From contig NZ_JPKG01000067.1 of NCBI RefSeq assembly GCF_000735605.1, positions 1 through 46,596 on the forward strand: a DNA stretch of 46,596 nucleotides, read 5' to 3'. The stretch comes from Allobosea sp. LC85. GTDB taxonomy: Bacteria > Pseudomonadota > Alphaproteobacteria > Rhizobiales > Beijerinckiaceae. A program made the position numbers and the translations under genes. The notes under the pieces were generated by a model that had not been told where the DNA came from, did not search any database, and saw nothing but the letters and a program-made list of their open reading frames with translations. The stretch's first letter is position 1. Every line of letters starts with the position of its first letter. Of this stretch, positions 1 to 8,399 are shown piece after piece.

Positions 1-111
1 ACAACGATCCCGTCCGTTCGTCCCCACCGCGCATCCAAATCAATCCTGTGGCCGCAACCCCACGGAATCATCACACCAACCAAAAAGCCAGCGCGTTTTT
101 CAGCAGCCTGC

Positions 112-326
112 TAGAGCATTTTCGAGCGAAGTGGACACCGGTTCGCGTGAAGAAAATGCGATAAAACAAAGAGCTAGAGCATTTCCGCGATTCGGAGAAA
201 CACGGAAATGCTGTAGATCACGCTGCGTTTGGACGACATCTCCAAACGCAGAAAACCTGATCGACGCTCATCGTTTAGAGCATGCTTTGTGCGAAAAACC
301 GTTGACCACTTTTCGCGGTATGCTCT
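112..326. repeat. Composite palindromic intergenic repeat
   Basis: Three modules lie end to end. Positions 112-212 form a 101-bp element with two hairpins, one with arms GCATTTTC/GAAAATGC and one with arms AGCATTTCCG/CGGAAATGCT. It differs by one base from the copy at 12065-12165. Positions 209-240 and onward hold a second palindrome with arms CTGCGTTTGG/CCAAACGCAG. Positions 277-326 hold an inverted copy of the AGAGCATGC...GCATGCTCT element also found at 32209 and 41077. This is a non-coding mosaic and short reading frames across it are not credible. I see nothing supportable in positions 1-111 or 327-471. Confidence 0.85.
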
Positions 327-471
327 GGCACGCTGGCGGTGCGGGGGCCGTGGGGCATTCCCCATGGCTCCTGCCAGCTCCAGCGCTTCATGCCGCGGCG
401 CGGCCGAGGTCGCCGCCTGCGGCTGGGGCAGTCCTTGACATCTTTGCGGGAAAGACCGCCGCGAGGTTTCA

Positions 472-1686
472 GTGTCTTATCGGCCCAGCCTCGACTGGTT
501 GAACTTCCTGCTGGCGGACCTGCGCGGTGGCCTTGGGCCCTACGTCAATGTGTTCCTCCTGACGGAAGTCGGATGGGATCAAGCGACGATCGGGGCTCTT
601 CTGACCGCAAGTGGACTGATCGGGATCGCCTTTCACACTCCTATCGGCGCCTTGATCGATGCCACCCGCGCCAAGAGGGCCCTTATTGTAGGTGGGGCCT
701 GGGCCTTGGCGATATTGGGGACTGCCATTGCGACAGTCCCGACACTCGCGGTTGTCTTCGTCGCGGATGTCAGCATGGCCCTTTTGGGAGCCGTGTTTGC
801 GCCGACGGTTGCGGCGATCACCTTGGGACTGTTCGGCTCCCGCGGAATTTCACGGCAGCTTGGGCGCAATGCCGCGTTTGACCGCTTCGGCAATCTGTTC
901 ATCGCGGCAATTGCTGCGGTTGTTGGCACCCATTTCGGGCAACGCGGCGTCTTCTACATGCTTCCGCTGTTCGCCGGGTTGACGACGATCGCCGTCCTTT
1001 CGATCCCTGCGAGCGCCATCGATCATCAGGCAGCCCGAGGCCTCGAGGGGGCGGGCCTCGGCCAAGGCGCTCCCTATCCATGGCGGCGGTTGTTTGCCGA
1101 GCGGCCCTTTGTCGTGCTCGCGGTCGGAACCGCATTGTTCCATTTTGCCAATGCACCGATGCTGGCGCTCGCAAGCCAAAAGCTCGCCTTGGAAGCCAAG
1201 GGCTTCGAGTCTGCCGTCACGTCCGCCGCGATCATCGTCGCTCAGCTCGCAACGATCCCGATGGCTTTCCTTGTCATGCGGGCCAATCTCATCGGCGGGA
1301 AATTGCTGCTGGTCCTGGCGTTCGCCGCCGTGCCTCTGCGCGGCATCCTGTTCGCACTTGTCGATGACCCCTATTGGATGATCGGCTTCCAGCTTCTCGA
1401 CGGTGTGGGAGCAGGGCTGTTCGACGTTTTGCTACCGCTCGTCCTCTATGGCGCCGTCCGTGGCAGCGGTCGCTACAACATGGCGCGCGGAATCATCGGC
1501 ACGATTCAAGGCATTGGCGGTGCGTCGAGCTATGTGTTTGCCGGCAGTCTCGTGGTCTGGGCCGGATACAGCGTTGCCTTTGCCGTGCTGTCCGGAGTGG
1601 GGCTGCTCGCCCTTTTCCTGATGGTGACGGCAATGCCGGAGACCGTCCCGCGGGTCCCAGCGGAGAAGAGTATGAGCAGTCAATAA
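472..1686 (+). CDS. MFS transporter
   Basis: A 404-residue inner-membrane transporter of the major facilitator superfamily, with about 12 hydrophobic segments in two halves. The N-terminal helix pair is followed by the loop GALIDATRAKRALI, which resembles the family's conserved cytoplasmic loop 2-3 motif (GxLxDRxGRR). The chosen start is GTG at 472 because similarity to MFS proteins begins immediately and GAGG lies just upstream. The substrate cannot be read from sequence. The gene ends 73 bases before a glycosyltransferase on the same strand, so co-transcription with the sugar-metabolism genes downstream is possible. A drug or sugar efflux role is only a guess. Confidence 0.85.
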   Translation: MSYRPSLDWLNFLLADLRGGLGPYVNVFLLTEVGWDQATIGALLTASGLIGIAFHTPIGALIDATRAKRALIVGGAWALAILGTAIATVPTLAVVFVADVSMALLGAVFAPTVAAITLGLFGSRGISRQLGRNAAFDRFGNLFIAAIAAVVGTHFGQRGVFYMLPLFAGLTTIAVLSIPASAIDHQAARGLEGAGLGQGAPYPWRRLFAERPFVVLAVGTALFHFANAPMLALASQKLALEAKGFESAVTSAAIIVAQLATIPMAFLVMRANLIGGKLLLVLAFAAVPLRGILFALVDDPYWMIGFQLLDGVGAGLFDVLLPLVLYGAVRGSGRYNMARGIIGTIQGIGGASSYVFAGSLVVWAGYSVAFAVLSGVGLLALFLMVTAMPETVPRVPAEKSMSSQ

Positions 1687-1759
1687 TCTCGAACTTTTCC
1701 GCCAGATTGGAGTTGCTTGCTCGCCGCCTTGGCGGAATTATCCTGTTTGGAGAAATCGG

Positions 1760-2812
1760 ATGCGGATTGCGCAAGTTGCACCGCTGTCGGAGTCGGTTCC
1801 GCCCCGAATGTACGGAGGGACGGAGCGGGTTGCGTCCTGGCTTACTGAAGAACTCGTTCGGCAAGGCCATCACGTCACTCTCTTCGCGTCGGGCGATTCA
1901 AAGACCTCGGCCGAGCTCATCGCTTGCGCACCGCAGGGGTTGCGACTTGCTGGCATTCGCGATCACACGGCGAGCCACCTTGCCATGCTTGCCAAGGTCC
2001 GGGAGCGTGCGGCGTCGTTCGACATCATCCATTTCCATCTCGATCTGCTGCAGCATGCGGTATTCACAGATCTCGCTCATAAATGCGTGACGACACTTCA
2101 CGGCCGCCTGGACCTCCCCGATTTTCTTCCGGTCTATGAGGCCTATCCCCAAATGCCGCTGATATCGATTTCCGATTGCCAGCGGAATCCGATGCCGGCG
2201 ACTGCGAATTGGCTGGCGACAGTCCGTCACGGATTGGGTCCGGGGCTTTGCCCGTTCGACGGGCGAGGAGGGGACTATCTGGCTTTCCTTGGGCGCATCA
2301 CGCCGGAAAAACGACCGGATCGGGCGATTGAGATCGCCAAGCGTGCCGGCATGCCCCTCAAGATCGCGGCGAAGGTCGATCCTTTTGATGAGGACTATTT
2401 CAGAACCCGGATCATGCCCCTGCTCGATCATCCCTTGATCGAGTACATCGGGGAGATCGACGAGGTGCAAAAATCTGCGTTTCTCGGGGGCGCGCGTGCT
2501 CTGCTGTTTCCGATCGATTGGCCCGAGCCGTTCGGACTCGTGATGATCGAATCCATGTCGGCGGGAACGCCGGTTATCGCCTGGCGCAACGGTTCCGTGC
2601 CTGAAGTCGTCAAGGACGGCGTGTCCGGAATCCTCGTCGACACAATCGCCGAGGCTGTCGCAGCTGCCCAACACTGCGTTGCCATGGATCGCTTCGCGGT
2701 CCGGCAGCATTTCGAAAACCATTTTACCGCCGCCCGGATGGCGACGGACTATCTCGACGCCTTCGATCGATTGCTGCATTCGTCGAGGGATCCTCGAAAG
2801 GCCGCAGAATAG
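1760..2812 (+). CDS. Glycosyltransferase family 4 protein
   Basis: A 350-residue GT-B fold glycosyltransferase. The N-terminal nucleotide-binding half starts with MRIAQVAP and the glycine-rich YGGTERV (residues 19-25), typical of GT4 acceptor domains. The C-terminal half carries the retaining EX7E signature in EPFGLVMIE followed by SAGTPVIAW, which binds the nucleotide-sugar donor. The start at 1760 is preceded by GGAGA at good spacing. It sits 62 bases upstream of a debranching-type glucosidase. That pairing suggests a role in synthesis or remodelling of an alpha-glucan or a stress-related oligosaccharide. Donor and acceptor cannot be determined from sequence. Confidence 0.9.
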   Translation: MRIAQVAPLSESVPPRMYGGTERVASWLTEELVRQGHHVTLFASGDSKTSAELIACAPQGLRLAGIRDHTASHLAMLAKVRERAASFDIIHFHLDLLQHAVFTDLAHKCVTTLHGRLDLPDFLPVYEAYPQMPLISISDCQRNPMPATANWLATVRHGLGPGLCPFDGRGGDYLAFLGRITPEKRPDRAIEIAKRAGMPLKIAAKVDPFDEDYFRTRIMPLLDHPLIEYIGEIDEVQKSAFLGGARALLFPIDWPEPFGLVMIESMSAGTPVIAWRNGSVPEVVKDGVSGILVDTIAEAVAAAQHCVAMDRFAVRQHFENHFTAARMATDYLDAFDRLLHSSRDPRKAAE

Positions 2813-2874
2813 ACGCAGAGACATGAACCAATCCGCTCGGACCTGCCTGATCTCCAGCGATGAGGAGCAGTGGG

Positions 2875-5118
2875 ATGAATGAGCACAGCGTCAGCGAGCG
2901 CCAGATCCCGCCGCCGCAGGAAGAATTGCTCGAGCACGCCCTCGATGCCCACCCGTCGCTCGTCGAGCGTCCGCTCCGCACGCTGAAATCCGGCGAAGCC
3001 TTCGCCGTTCTCGACAGCTATGGCGACCTGGGGATCACCCCGGATACCTCCGAGGGGTTGTTCTGCAACGACACCAGGTATCTTTCGCGACTGCAGCTGT
3101 ACTTCGAGGGCAAGCGCCCGCTTCTTCTCAGCTCGGTCATCCAGGACGACAACGCGTCCTTGACCGTCGATCTGGCCAATCCTGAGATTGCCCGAAAAGA
3201 TGGCACCACCATCATACCGCGCGATGCGATCGCCATCGAGCGGACAAAGTTTCTCTGGAATTCCGTTTGCTATGAGCGCGTAGGCTTGCGCAATTTCGGC
3301 CGCGTTCCCTACGAATTCAAGCTTTCATTGCTTTTCGCCGCAGATTTCCGCGATCTGTTCGAAGTCAGGGGCATGAAACGAGCTCGCCGCGGCGAGGTCG
3401 ATATCCTGATGTCTTCACAGATTGCACAATTCCTCTATCGCGGCCTCGACGACAGGATACGCAGAACCGTTATTCGTTTCGAGCCTGACCCGGTTCATTT
3501 GACCAAGGACTTTGCGTCCTTTCGATTCTCGCTCAAGCCGGGCGAGCGAACGTCGCTTCTCATCGCAATTGCCTGCGATATCGTTGATGCACCCACTCCT
3601 GGCAATGGGTCCGGAGCAGACGCGCCCGGCGCAGCGCCTCAAGGCTTTGCCCAGGCTTACCGGGACGCTCGCCGGGACCTGCGCGCGCTGACCTCCAACA
3701 TTGCCAAGGCAGAATCGACGAATACCCACTTCACGGATCTTGTCTGTCGATCGACGTCCGATCTGTACACGCTCATGACCCGGAGTGCGGACGGAGTATA
3801 TCCGTATGCTGGCATCCCGTGGTTTTCGACGATGTTCGGGCGTGACGGCATTATCACGGCAATGATGCTGCTCTGGACCGATCCCCTGGTGGCGCGGGGC
3901 GTATTGCTGCAACTGGCGAAGGCACAAGCCGTCGCGACCGACCCCCACGTCGATGCGCAGCCAGGCAAGATCCTGCATGAACGACGAAGCGGGGAGATGG
4001 CCAACCTTGGCGAGGTTCCGTTCGGTTTCTATTACGGCTCCGTGGATGCCACCCCGCTTTTCGTCATGTTGGCGGGCCAATATTTTGGTCGAACAGGTGA
4101 CCGGGCCACGATCGAGCAGATCTGGCCGAACATCGAGGCCGCACTTCAGTGGTGCGACACCTTCGGCGATCGCGACGGTGACGGGTTTGTCGAATACTAT
4201 CGCGAGACGGAGAACGGCTTGACCAACCAAGGCTGGAAGGACAGTCACGATTCGATTTCGCACGCCGATGGATCTTTGGCGCAGGGGCCGATCGCCCTCG
4301 TCGAGGTTCAGGCCTATGTTTATGCCGCCAAGCAAGCGGCAGCCACGATGGCGAGCGCTCTCGATCTGGGCGAGCGCGCCGACGTGTTGCGGCGTGAAGC
4401 ATCGATTCTGCAGGAGCGGTTCGATCAGGCGTTCTGGTGCGAGGATATCGGCTCCTATGCGTTGGCCCTGGACGGAAACAAGCAGCAGTGTCGGGTTCGG
4501 TCTTCCAACGCCGGTCATGCTCTGTTCGGCGGCATTGCCTACTCCGCGAGGGCGGCGCAGGTCGCTCAGTCCCTGATGAGTGAAGGTGGCTTCAGCGGCT
4601 GGGGTATTCGCACGCTCAATGTCAATGAAGCCCGCTATAATCCGATGTCCTATCACAATGGCTCGGTATGGCCCCATGACAACGCACTGATCGCTCTCGG
4701 CTTCGGCAAATATGGCTTGAAAGCCGAGGCTGCACGGTTGTTTGAGGCGATCTTCGACGCGGCGATTTACCAGGAACAGCGCCGCTTGCCGGAGTTGTTC
4801 TGCGGCTTCCTGCGAAGGCGCCGGCGGGGACCGACGGCCTATCCCGTGGCCTGCTCGCCTCAGGCCTGGGCTGCCGCCGCGCCCTTTGCGATGCTGGCAG
4901 CCTGCCTTGGTCTGCAATTGCCGGCGGCGACGAATGAGGTGAGGCTAACGGATCCGATCCTGCCATCATTTCTCGAAGACGTGACAATTCGCGGACTCAG
5001 ACTGGGTGCCTCACAATTCGATCTACGGGTGCATCGACACAAACGCGACGTCACGATCAATGTCCTGAAGCGATGGGAAGACAGCAACGCCCGCGTCGTG
5101 ATGGTTAAAACCAAGTAA
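2875..5118 (+). CDS. Amylo-alpha-1,6-glucosidase (glycogen debranching-type)
   Basis: A 747-residue protein with an N-terminal beta-rich domain typical of bacterial debranching-type glucosidases (roughly residues 35-235) and a C-terminal (alpha/alpha)6 barrel glycosidase domain. Recognisable stretches are PWFSTMFGRDGI in the barrel and WKDSHDSISHADG near an expected catalytic acid. It would hydrolyse alpha-1,6 branches of glycogen or related glucans in the cytoplasm, with no signal peptide visible. An in-frame ATG exists at 2860, but AGGAG at 2862-2866 is spaced correctly for the ATG at 2875, so that start is preferred. It appears to form an operon with the GT4 gene. The stop is TAA and a hairpin follows at once. 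Confidence 0.88.
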   Translation: MNEHSVSERQIPPPQEELLEHALDAHPSLVERPLRTLKSGEAFAVLDSYGDLGITPDTSEGLFCNDTRYLSRLQLYFEGKRPLLLSSVIQDDNASLTVDLANPEIARKDGTTIIPRDAIAIERTKFLWNSVCYERVGLRNFGRVPYEFKLSLLFAADFRDLFEVRGMKRARRGEVDILMSSQIAQFLYRGLDDRIRRTVIRFEPDPVHLTKDFASFRFSLKPGERTSLLIAIACDIVDAPTPGNGSGADAPGAAPQGFAQAYRDARRDLRALTSNIAKAESTNTHFTDLVCRSTSDLYTLMTRSADGVYPYAGIPWFSTMFGRDGIITAMMLLWTDPLVARGVLLQLAKAQAVATDPHVDAQPGKILHERRSGEMANLGEVPFGFYYGSVDATPLFVMLAGQYFGRTGDRATIEQIWPNIEAALQWCDTFGDRDGDGFVEYYRETENGLTNQGWKDSHDSISHADGSLAQGPIALVEVQAYVYAAKQAAATMASALDLGERADVLRREASILQERFDQAFWCEDIGSYALALDGNKQQCRVRSSNAGHALFGGIAYSARAAQVAQSLMSEGGFSGWGIRTLNVNEARYNPMSYHNGSVWPHDNALIALGFGKYGLKAEAARLFEAIFDAAIYQEQRRLPELFCGFLRRRRRGPTAYPVACSPQAWAAAAPFAMLAACLGLQLPAATNEVRLTDPILPSFLEDVTIRGLRLGASQFDLRVHRHKRDVTINVLKRWEDSNARVVMVKTK

Positions 5119-5123
5119 GAGGC

Positions 5124-5144
5124 AGCGGCCGGCCTTTGGCCGCT
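5124..5144 (+). terminator. Hairpin after debranching enzyme gene
   Basis: Seven-base-pair stem AGCGGCC/GGCCGCT with a 7-nt loop, starting 6 nt after the TAA stop. There is no clear T-run, so this may be a Rho-assisted or processing hairpin rather than a classical intrinsic terminator. Confidence 0.45.
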
Positions 5145-5265
5145 CGTCGGTGCCGCCGCGGGATGGTTCGGCGCAGTCCTGGGAGGAGGGCGCCGTGATG
5201 GGCAGCGCGAAATGCCCGGCTGGGGCTGGCGGCGGTCGTCCGTAAATGGCGGGCCATCTGCGCGG

Positions 5266-5331
5266 CGTGAGCGTCTTGGCTACATCGTCGCCGGTTTGTG
5301 GTCGGCCGGCATGCGACGCGGGTGGAGATGA
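5266..5331 (+). pseudogene. Fragment of a small conserved protein gene
   Basis: The forward frame encodes RERLGYIVAGLWSAG and then hits a stop at 5329-5331. The same peptide, with I for V, is present in the intact 88-residue hypothetical protein on the minus strand at 22118-22384, and the DNA is nearly identical over about 45 bases. No start codon, ribosome site or other part of the gene is recognisable here. It is a relic next to the left edge of the retron island, probably broken by insertion or deletion. The rest of 5145-5463 shows nothing supportable. Confidence 0.6.
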
Positions 5332-5463
5332 TCGAGGCGCTAGAGGGGTAGCACCGTTCCTTAGCGTCGGGAGAATGTCCTGTTTCGGGTAAGGGGCCAA
5401 TGTCCGGACCCGACCTGTAGCCGAAGCTGGGAAGTTCGGCTTCCGGCTGAACCCTAAACGCTA

Positions 5464-6606
5464 TCAAGCGTGCAGCCATTCGTTGGGCCACTCTATCGCT
5501 GAAAAGGCGCTCGACATTTTCTGCCAATAGGATTGGTCGATTGACTTCGAGTGGTCGAGGAGCCCTTTGACGTGTCTGTAAAGACCGGAGACAGAGTCGA
5601 ATCCTCGCCGTTCAGCGTGCGCCTGAACTCCATACTCCGTCATGTAGTAAATATGCATTCGCAAGGTATCGCGGAATTTTCGCGATAGCCGGGGTTCAGG
5701 GCCGTCGACGAGGAGACCTAGTACTAACCGTCGACCACCCGGCGGGATAATTCGGGTTTTCGCGGTATTGATCCGGAAGCCCTTTGGACGGATTAGACCT
5801 GCCACCGAATGAATCAAATTTTTAGCTTGCTCTCGACTGTAGTCACCGTGAGTCGAAAAGGTCATGTCATCACTATATCTGCTATAGCGCAGGCCCACGC
5901 GCGCCGCCAACGCTTCAAGCTAGGAATCAACGTCGAACATAACGAGATTTGACAGCAAAGGGCTAGTTGGAGCGCCTTGTGGAAGAAAGCCCACATTCTG
6001 TAGATTATACGCAGAAATATTGTAGCTGCCGAGTGGACGTTTCCACGGCGCTGCCGAGTACCTTGTGCTTAAACGGGGGGCGTCTGTAACGATTCTAGCC
6101 AATTCGAACGCTACAAGCCGACAGTATCCCAGCCTTGTGAAAACATCGAATGCGTCTCGCTCACTGATCGATCCGAAGAACGCGGAGATGTCGATTTTTA
6201 TTATCCATTTGGCCCCGCGGTGCTGGGCGGCACAGTCGCGGATTGATGTCTTAGTCTGAAAAGAGAAACACGCTGGATGGGCTTTGGCTTTGCTCAGAAT
6301 ATAAGTGTGGATCCATTTCTGAACTTGAAGCAGTTCCGCATCCGGAACACTAATCATGCGGTGGCCACGGGACCGCTTTCGAATGCGAAAGTATGTATAA
6401 AAAGGCCCGTGGCGCGCGACTATCTGCCTAATTTTGACATAACTGACGCCGCAACGCTTGGCCAAATGCGCCAGAGTAAGTACGGCGGGCACGGCCGGAT
6501 TTCCGTACACAGGCCGAGCGATTTGAATAGCTGCAGTTTTCAGCAGCTCAGGATCGCGGCCTTCAGCAAGTCCATTTGTAATATAGCGTTGAGAGGACCA
6601 GGGCAT
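5464..6606 (-). pseudogene. Retron-type reverse transcriptase, interrupted by in-frame TAG
   Basis: One continuous minus-strand frame of 380 codons is broken only by TAG at 5920-5922 (codon 229). Retron RT features lie in order: FRIRKRSRGHR (residues 73-83), SIRDCAAQH at 121-129 (equivalent of the retron NAxxH motif), catalytic D139 in KIDISAFF, QGAPTSP (210-216), catalytic YSDD (244-247), GFRINTAKT, and RRLVLGLLVDG (292-302), matching the retron VTG region. The TAG falls between motifs B and C, so normal termination yields an inactive N-terminal piece. The family synthesises msDNA from a msr-msd RNA in anti-phage defence. The ATG at 6606 has no strong ribosome site. Base composition is lower in GC than the flanks. 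It is annotated as a pseudogene, but suppression is possible. Confidence 0.9.
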
Positions 6607-6786
6607 CAGCTACTTTGACTTCACCGTAGGTGAATAAAGGGAAGGCCGACTCAAGGCGTACGATGGGGATAGGCTTTCCCTTTAATCGACTGCCTTGCGT
6701 CAGCTTGCTCTTAGAACTGCGGTAATCCGCGTCCCAGCAGTTGCAGCGTACAACTACCTAGGTGCCTGCCTGGCGACAGACACACA
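6607..6786 (-). ncRNA. Candidate retron msr-msd RNA
   Basis: The 180-nt gap between the effector gene and the RT gene is where a retron ncRNA is expected. Read on the minus strand it holds small hairpins (GTTG/CAAC at 6754-6740, GCGG/CCGC at 6730-6719), as msr regions do. A long hairpin follows with arms AAAGGGAAAGCC (6683-6672) and GGCCTTCCCTTT (6647-6636), eleven of twelve positions pairing with a G:U or mismatch in one, and a 24-nt loop. That fits an msd stem. A third hairpin, TTCACC/GGTGAA (6634-6620), lies just before the RT start. I could not establish convincing a1/a2 complementary ends or the branching guanosine, so the RNA ends are undefined. Confidence 0.55.
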
Positions 6787-8010
6787 CTAGCTACCCCCTA
6801 GCCCCCTCAACTGGCTCGGATAGTAATCATCAGAACCGAGTTTGGGAAGCGTCCCTTGCTTTCCACCCATGCGCCGTGCGTAGCCAAGTTCAGCATTTCC
6901 GCGGTCCGTTAGCTGCAGAGCGGGAGTCACGAATTTCCACGATATGCACCGCTCGATGATGGCTGTGCATTCCTCGTTTGTCAGACCTGATGCATGAGCA
7001 AGCGCGGAACGCTTACGCACTCGTTTCGCAATCAAGCCTAGGATCACAAGAATTGTTTGGCCCATGGGCCCTCGGCGGGAGAGTGCGCCCGACATAGCGA
7101 GGCGCGCTTGCCCGACGCCCTGCAACACGGCAGAGGCGGCTGGAACGTCCAGTTCGGGCGGAAATGCCGACGTTTCGCCAATTGAAACAGACCGGGCGGG
7201 GAACAGCGGTTTCCACGTCTTGCCGACGCCAGCCGCAGCCCAAAATATGACAGGCACGTTGTCGGGGCAGCCGTGCTAAAAGACCGGGGCCGAGCCCGTC
7301 CCGCCGTAACCTAATGGGTATCTATGGTGCTCAGTATAAGTGGCATATTTTTTTATCGCGGACAATAACATGGAGCGCTCTTGATGCCTCATCGGTAGAT
7401 CATGAAAGGTAGGGCAGCCTCGCACCAATTTCGGTTGACTATCTATCAATTTAGAAACTCGCTGTTCGCCGCGATTAGTTGCGGCGTACGCGATAAGAGC
7501 AAACCTGATCAATCCAAGAGAATGCCACGACCTGATTGTGCGGTTGGCCCACAAAGCTGCATAGAACTCGGCAACACGGTCGCCGGAACCAACAAAATCA
7601 TCAACCAGCACAACAAGCCGACATTTCGCGTCGTGCATCGCATTAATGCTGGGATGATTCAAAAATTGGCTCGGATGCATACGACAAAGGCCGCGTATTA
7701 TTGCGGCGACACGGCCTTCGCTTCCTATATCTCCGCCCGCACCGACGGCGTCGGCCTCTTGGTCCGCGTAAAGATATGAAAGAGAAGAATCTGGCCATTC
7801 TCGCACTGCGAAAAAAGCAGTTGGTCCGGTGGCCTTAAGCGCTGTTTCGCTCAGGAGTGATGCGAGCTGCCGCTCGAACTCTATGCCGGAAACGAGGACG
7901 AGCGACTCTAACAACCGGCGCGCCAGTTCGTGATCGGCTGTGTCGAACTGGTTGATCCAGTCTTGGCCTCGCGCCGTCTCTGGAAGCCTCTGGGATAGCG
8001 TCCGAGTCAA
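6787..8010 (-). pseudogene. PRTase-like/winged-helix retron effector, interrupted by in-frame TAG
   Basis: A continuous minus-strand frame of 407 codons is broken only by TAG at 7276-7278 (codon 245). The N-terminal part is phosphoribosyltransferase-like, with the PRPP-loop-type motif VVLVDDFVGSGDR at residues 133-145. Next come PLGYGGTGS, the TAG, then HGCPDN and WKPLFP, which continue one conserved segment. A winged-helix-like region spans about residues 316-375 and the C-terminus is YYPSQLRG. PRTase plus winged-helix proteins are known retron partners, believed to be the toxic effector. The start is TTG at 8010, since TAA occurs 7 codons upstream and no other start exists. Its TTGA overlaps the stop of a small upstream frame. 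The final stop is also TAG. Confidence 0.8.
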
Positions 8011-8399
8011 CCTCGTTGGCCTTTCAGTTTAATTTGCATGATCCACTTCTTGTCACGCCGGTCGAAACATCCTCGCGACTTCGATCTTTCCATGGCGATG
8101 ACCATGGGGTAGCCAGATGCCGGTTTAATAGCAACGAGGTTGATTTGCGCGAAGTTGGTAGCAGGACAGAAGCAGGCGTCCTCAAGCTCGGCGACCGGTT
8201 GCTGACGACGCCGCTGAATTGTCTGGCTAGCGTCCCCTTGCGGGCGCTCACTAGACGTCCGCTTTCCACCCTCCTGCGACCTTCGGAACGTCTGCCAATC
8301 GGCAAGGCTGCGCGGCGCCTCCGCGAGCCGTAAGAACGGTCCTAGGCGGGCAATCCGAGGCCGTGGTCTCAGGCCCTCGTGCCCGCCTTGCTCAGCCAT
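8007..8399 (-). CDS. Possible small ORF upstream of retron effector
   Basis: A 130-codon frame whose TGA overlaps the TTG start of the PRTase-like gene (TTGA), the arrangement expected for translational coupling. Its last 70 residues, including VAIKPASGYPMVIAM and a very basic tail ending KLKGQRG, lie in the lower-GC island and look protein-like. The first 50 residues lie in intergenic sequence and overlap the 3' end of the LysR gene antisense, so they may not be real. I do not recognise a family. It could be the 3' remnant of a gene cut at the island boundary. Confidence 0.3.
   Translation of the reverse strand: MAEQGGHEGLRPRPRIARLGPFLRLAEAPRSLADWQTFRRSQEGGKRTSSERPQGDASQTIQRRRQQPVAELEDACFCPATNFAQINLVAIKPASGYPMVIAMERSKSRGCFDRRDKKWIMQIKLKGQRG

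Noticed and set aside
3415..4917. 500-codon antisense frame within the debranching enzyme gene
   Set aside because: It lies entirely opposite a well-supported GDE gene, with no ribosome site or family motif. Long antisense frames are expected at this GC content.
5464..5910. Independent second reverse-transcriptase gene starting at 5910
   Set aside because: It is in the same frame as the upstream part, starts at a TTG inside conserved sequence and begins only after the TAG. It is the C-terminal half of one gene.
6787..7257. Separate 156-residue gene downstream of the PRTase-like gene
   Set aside because: In frame with the upstream part and starts within a conserved segment (PDN-VPVIFW). It is the C-terminal half of one protein.
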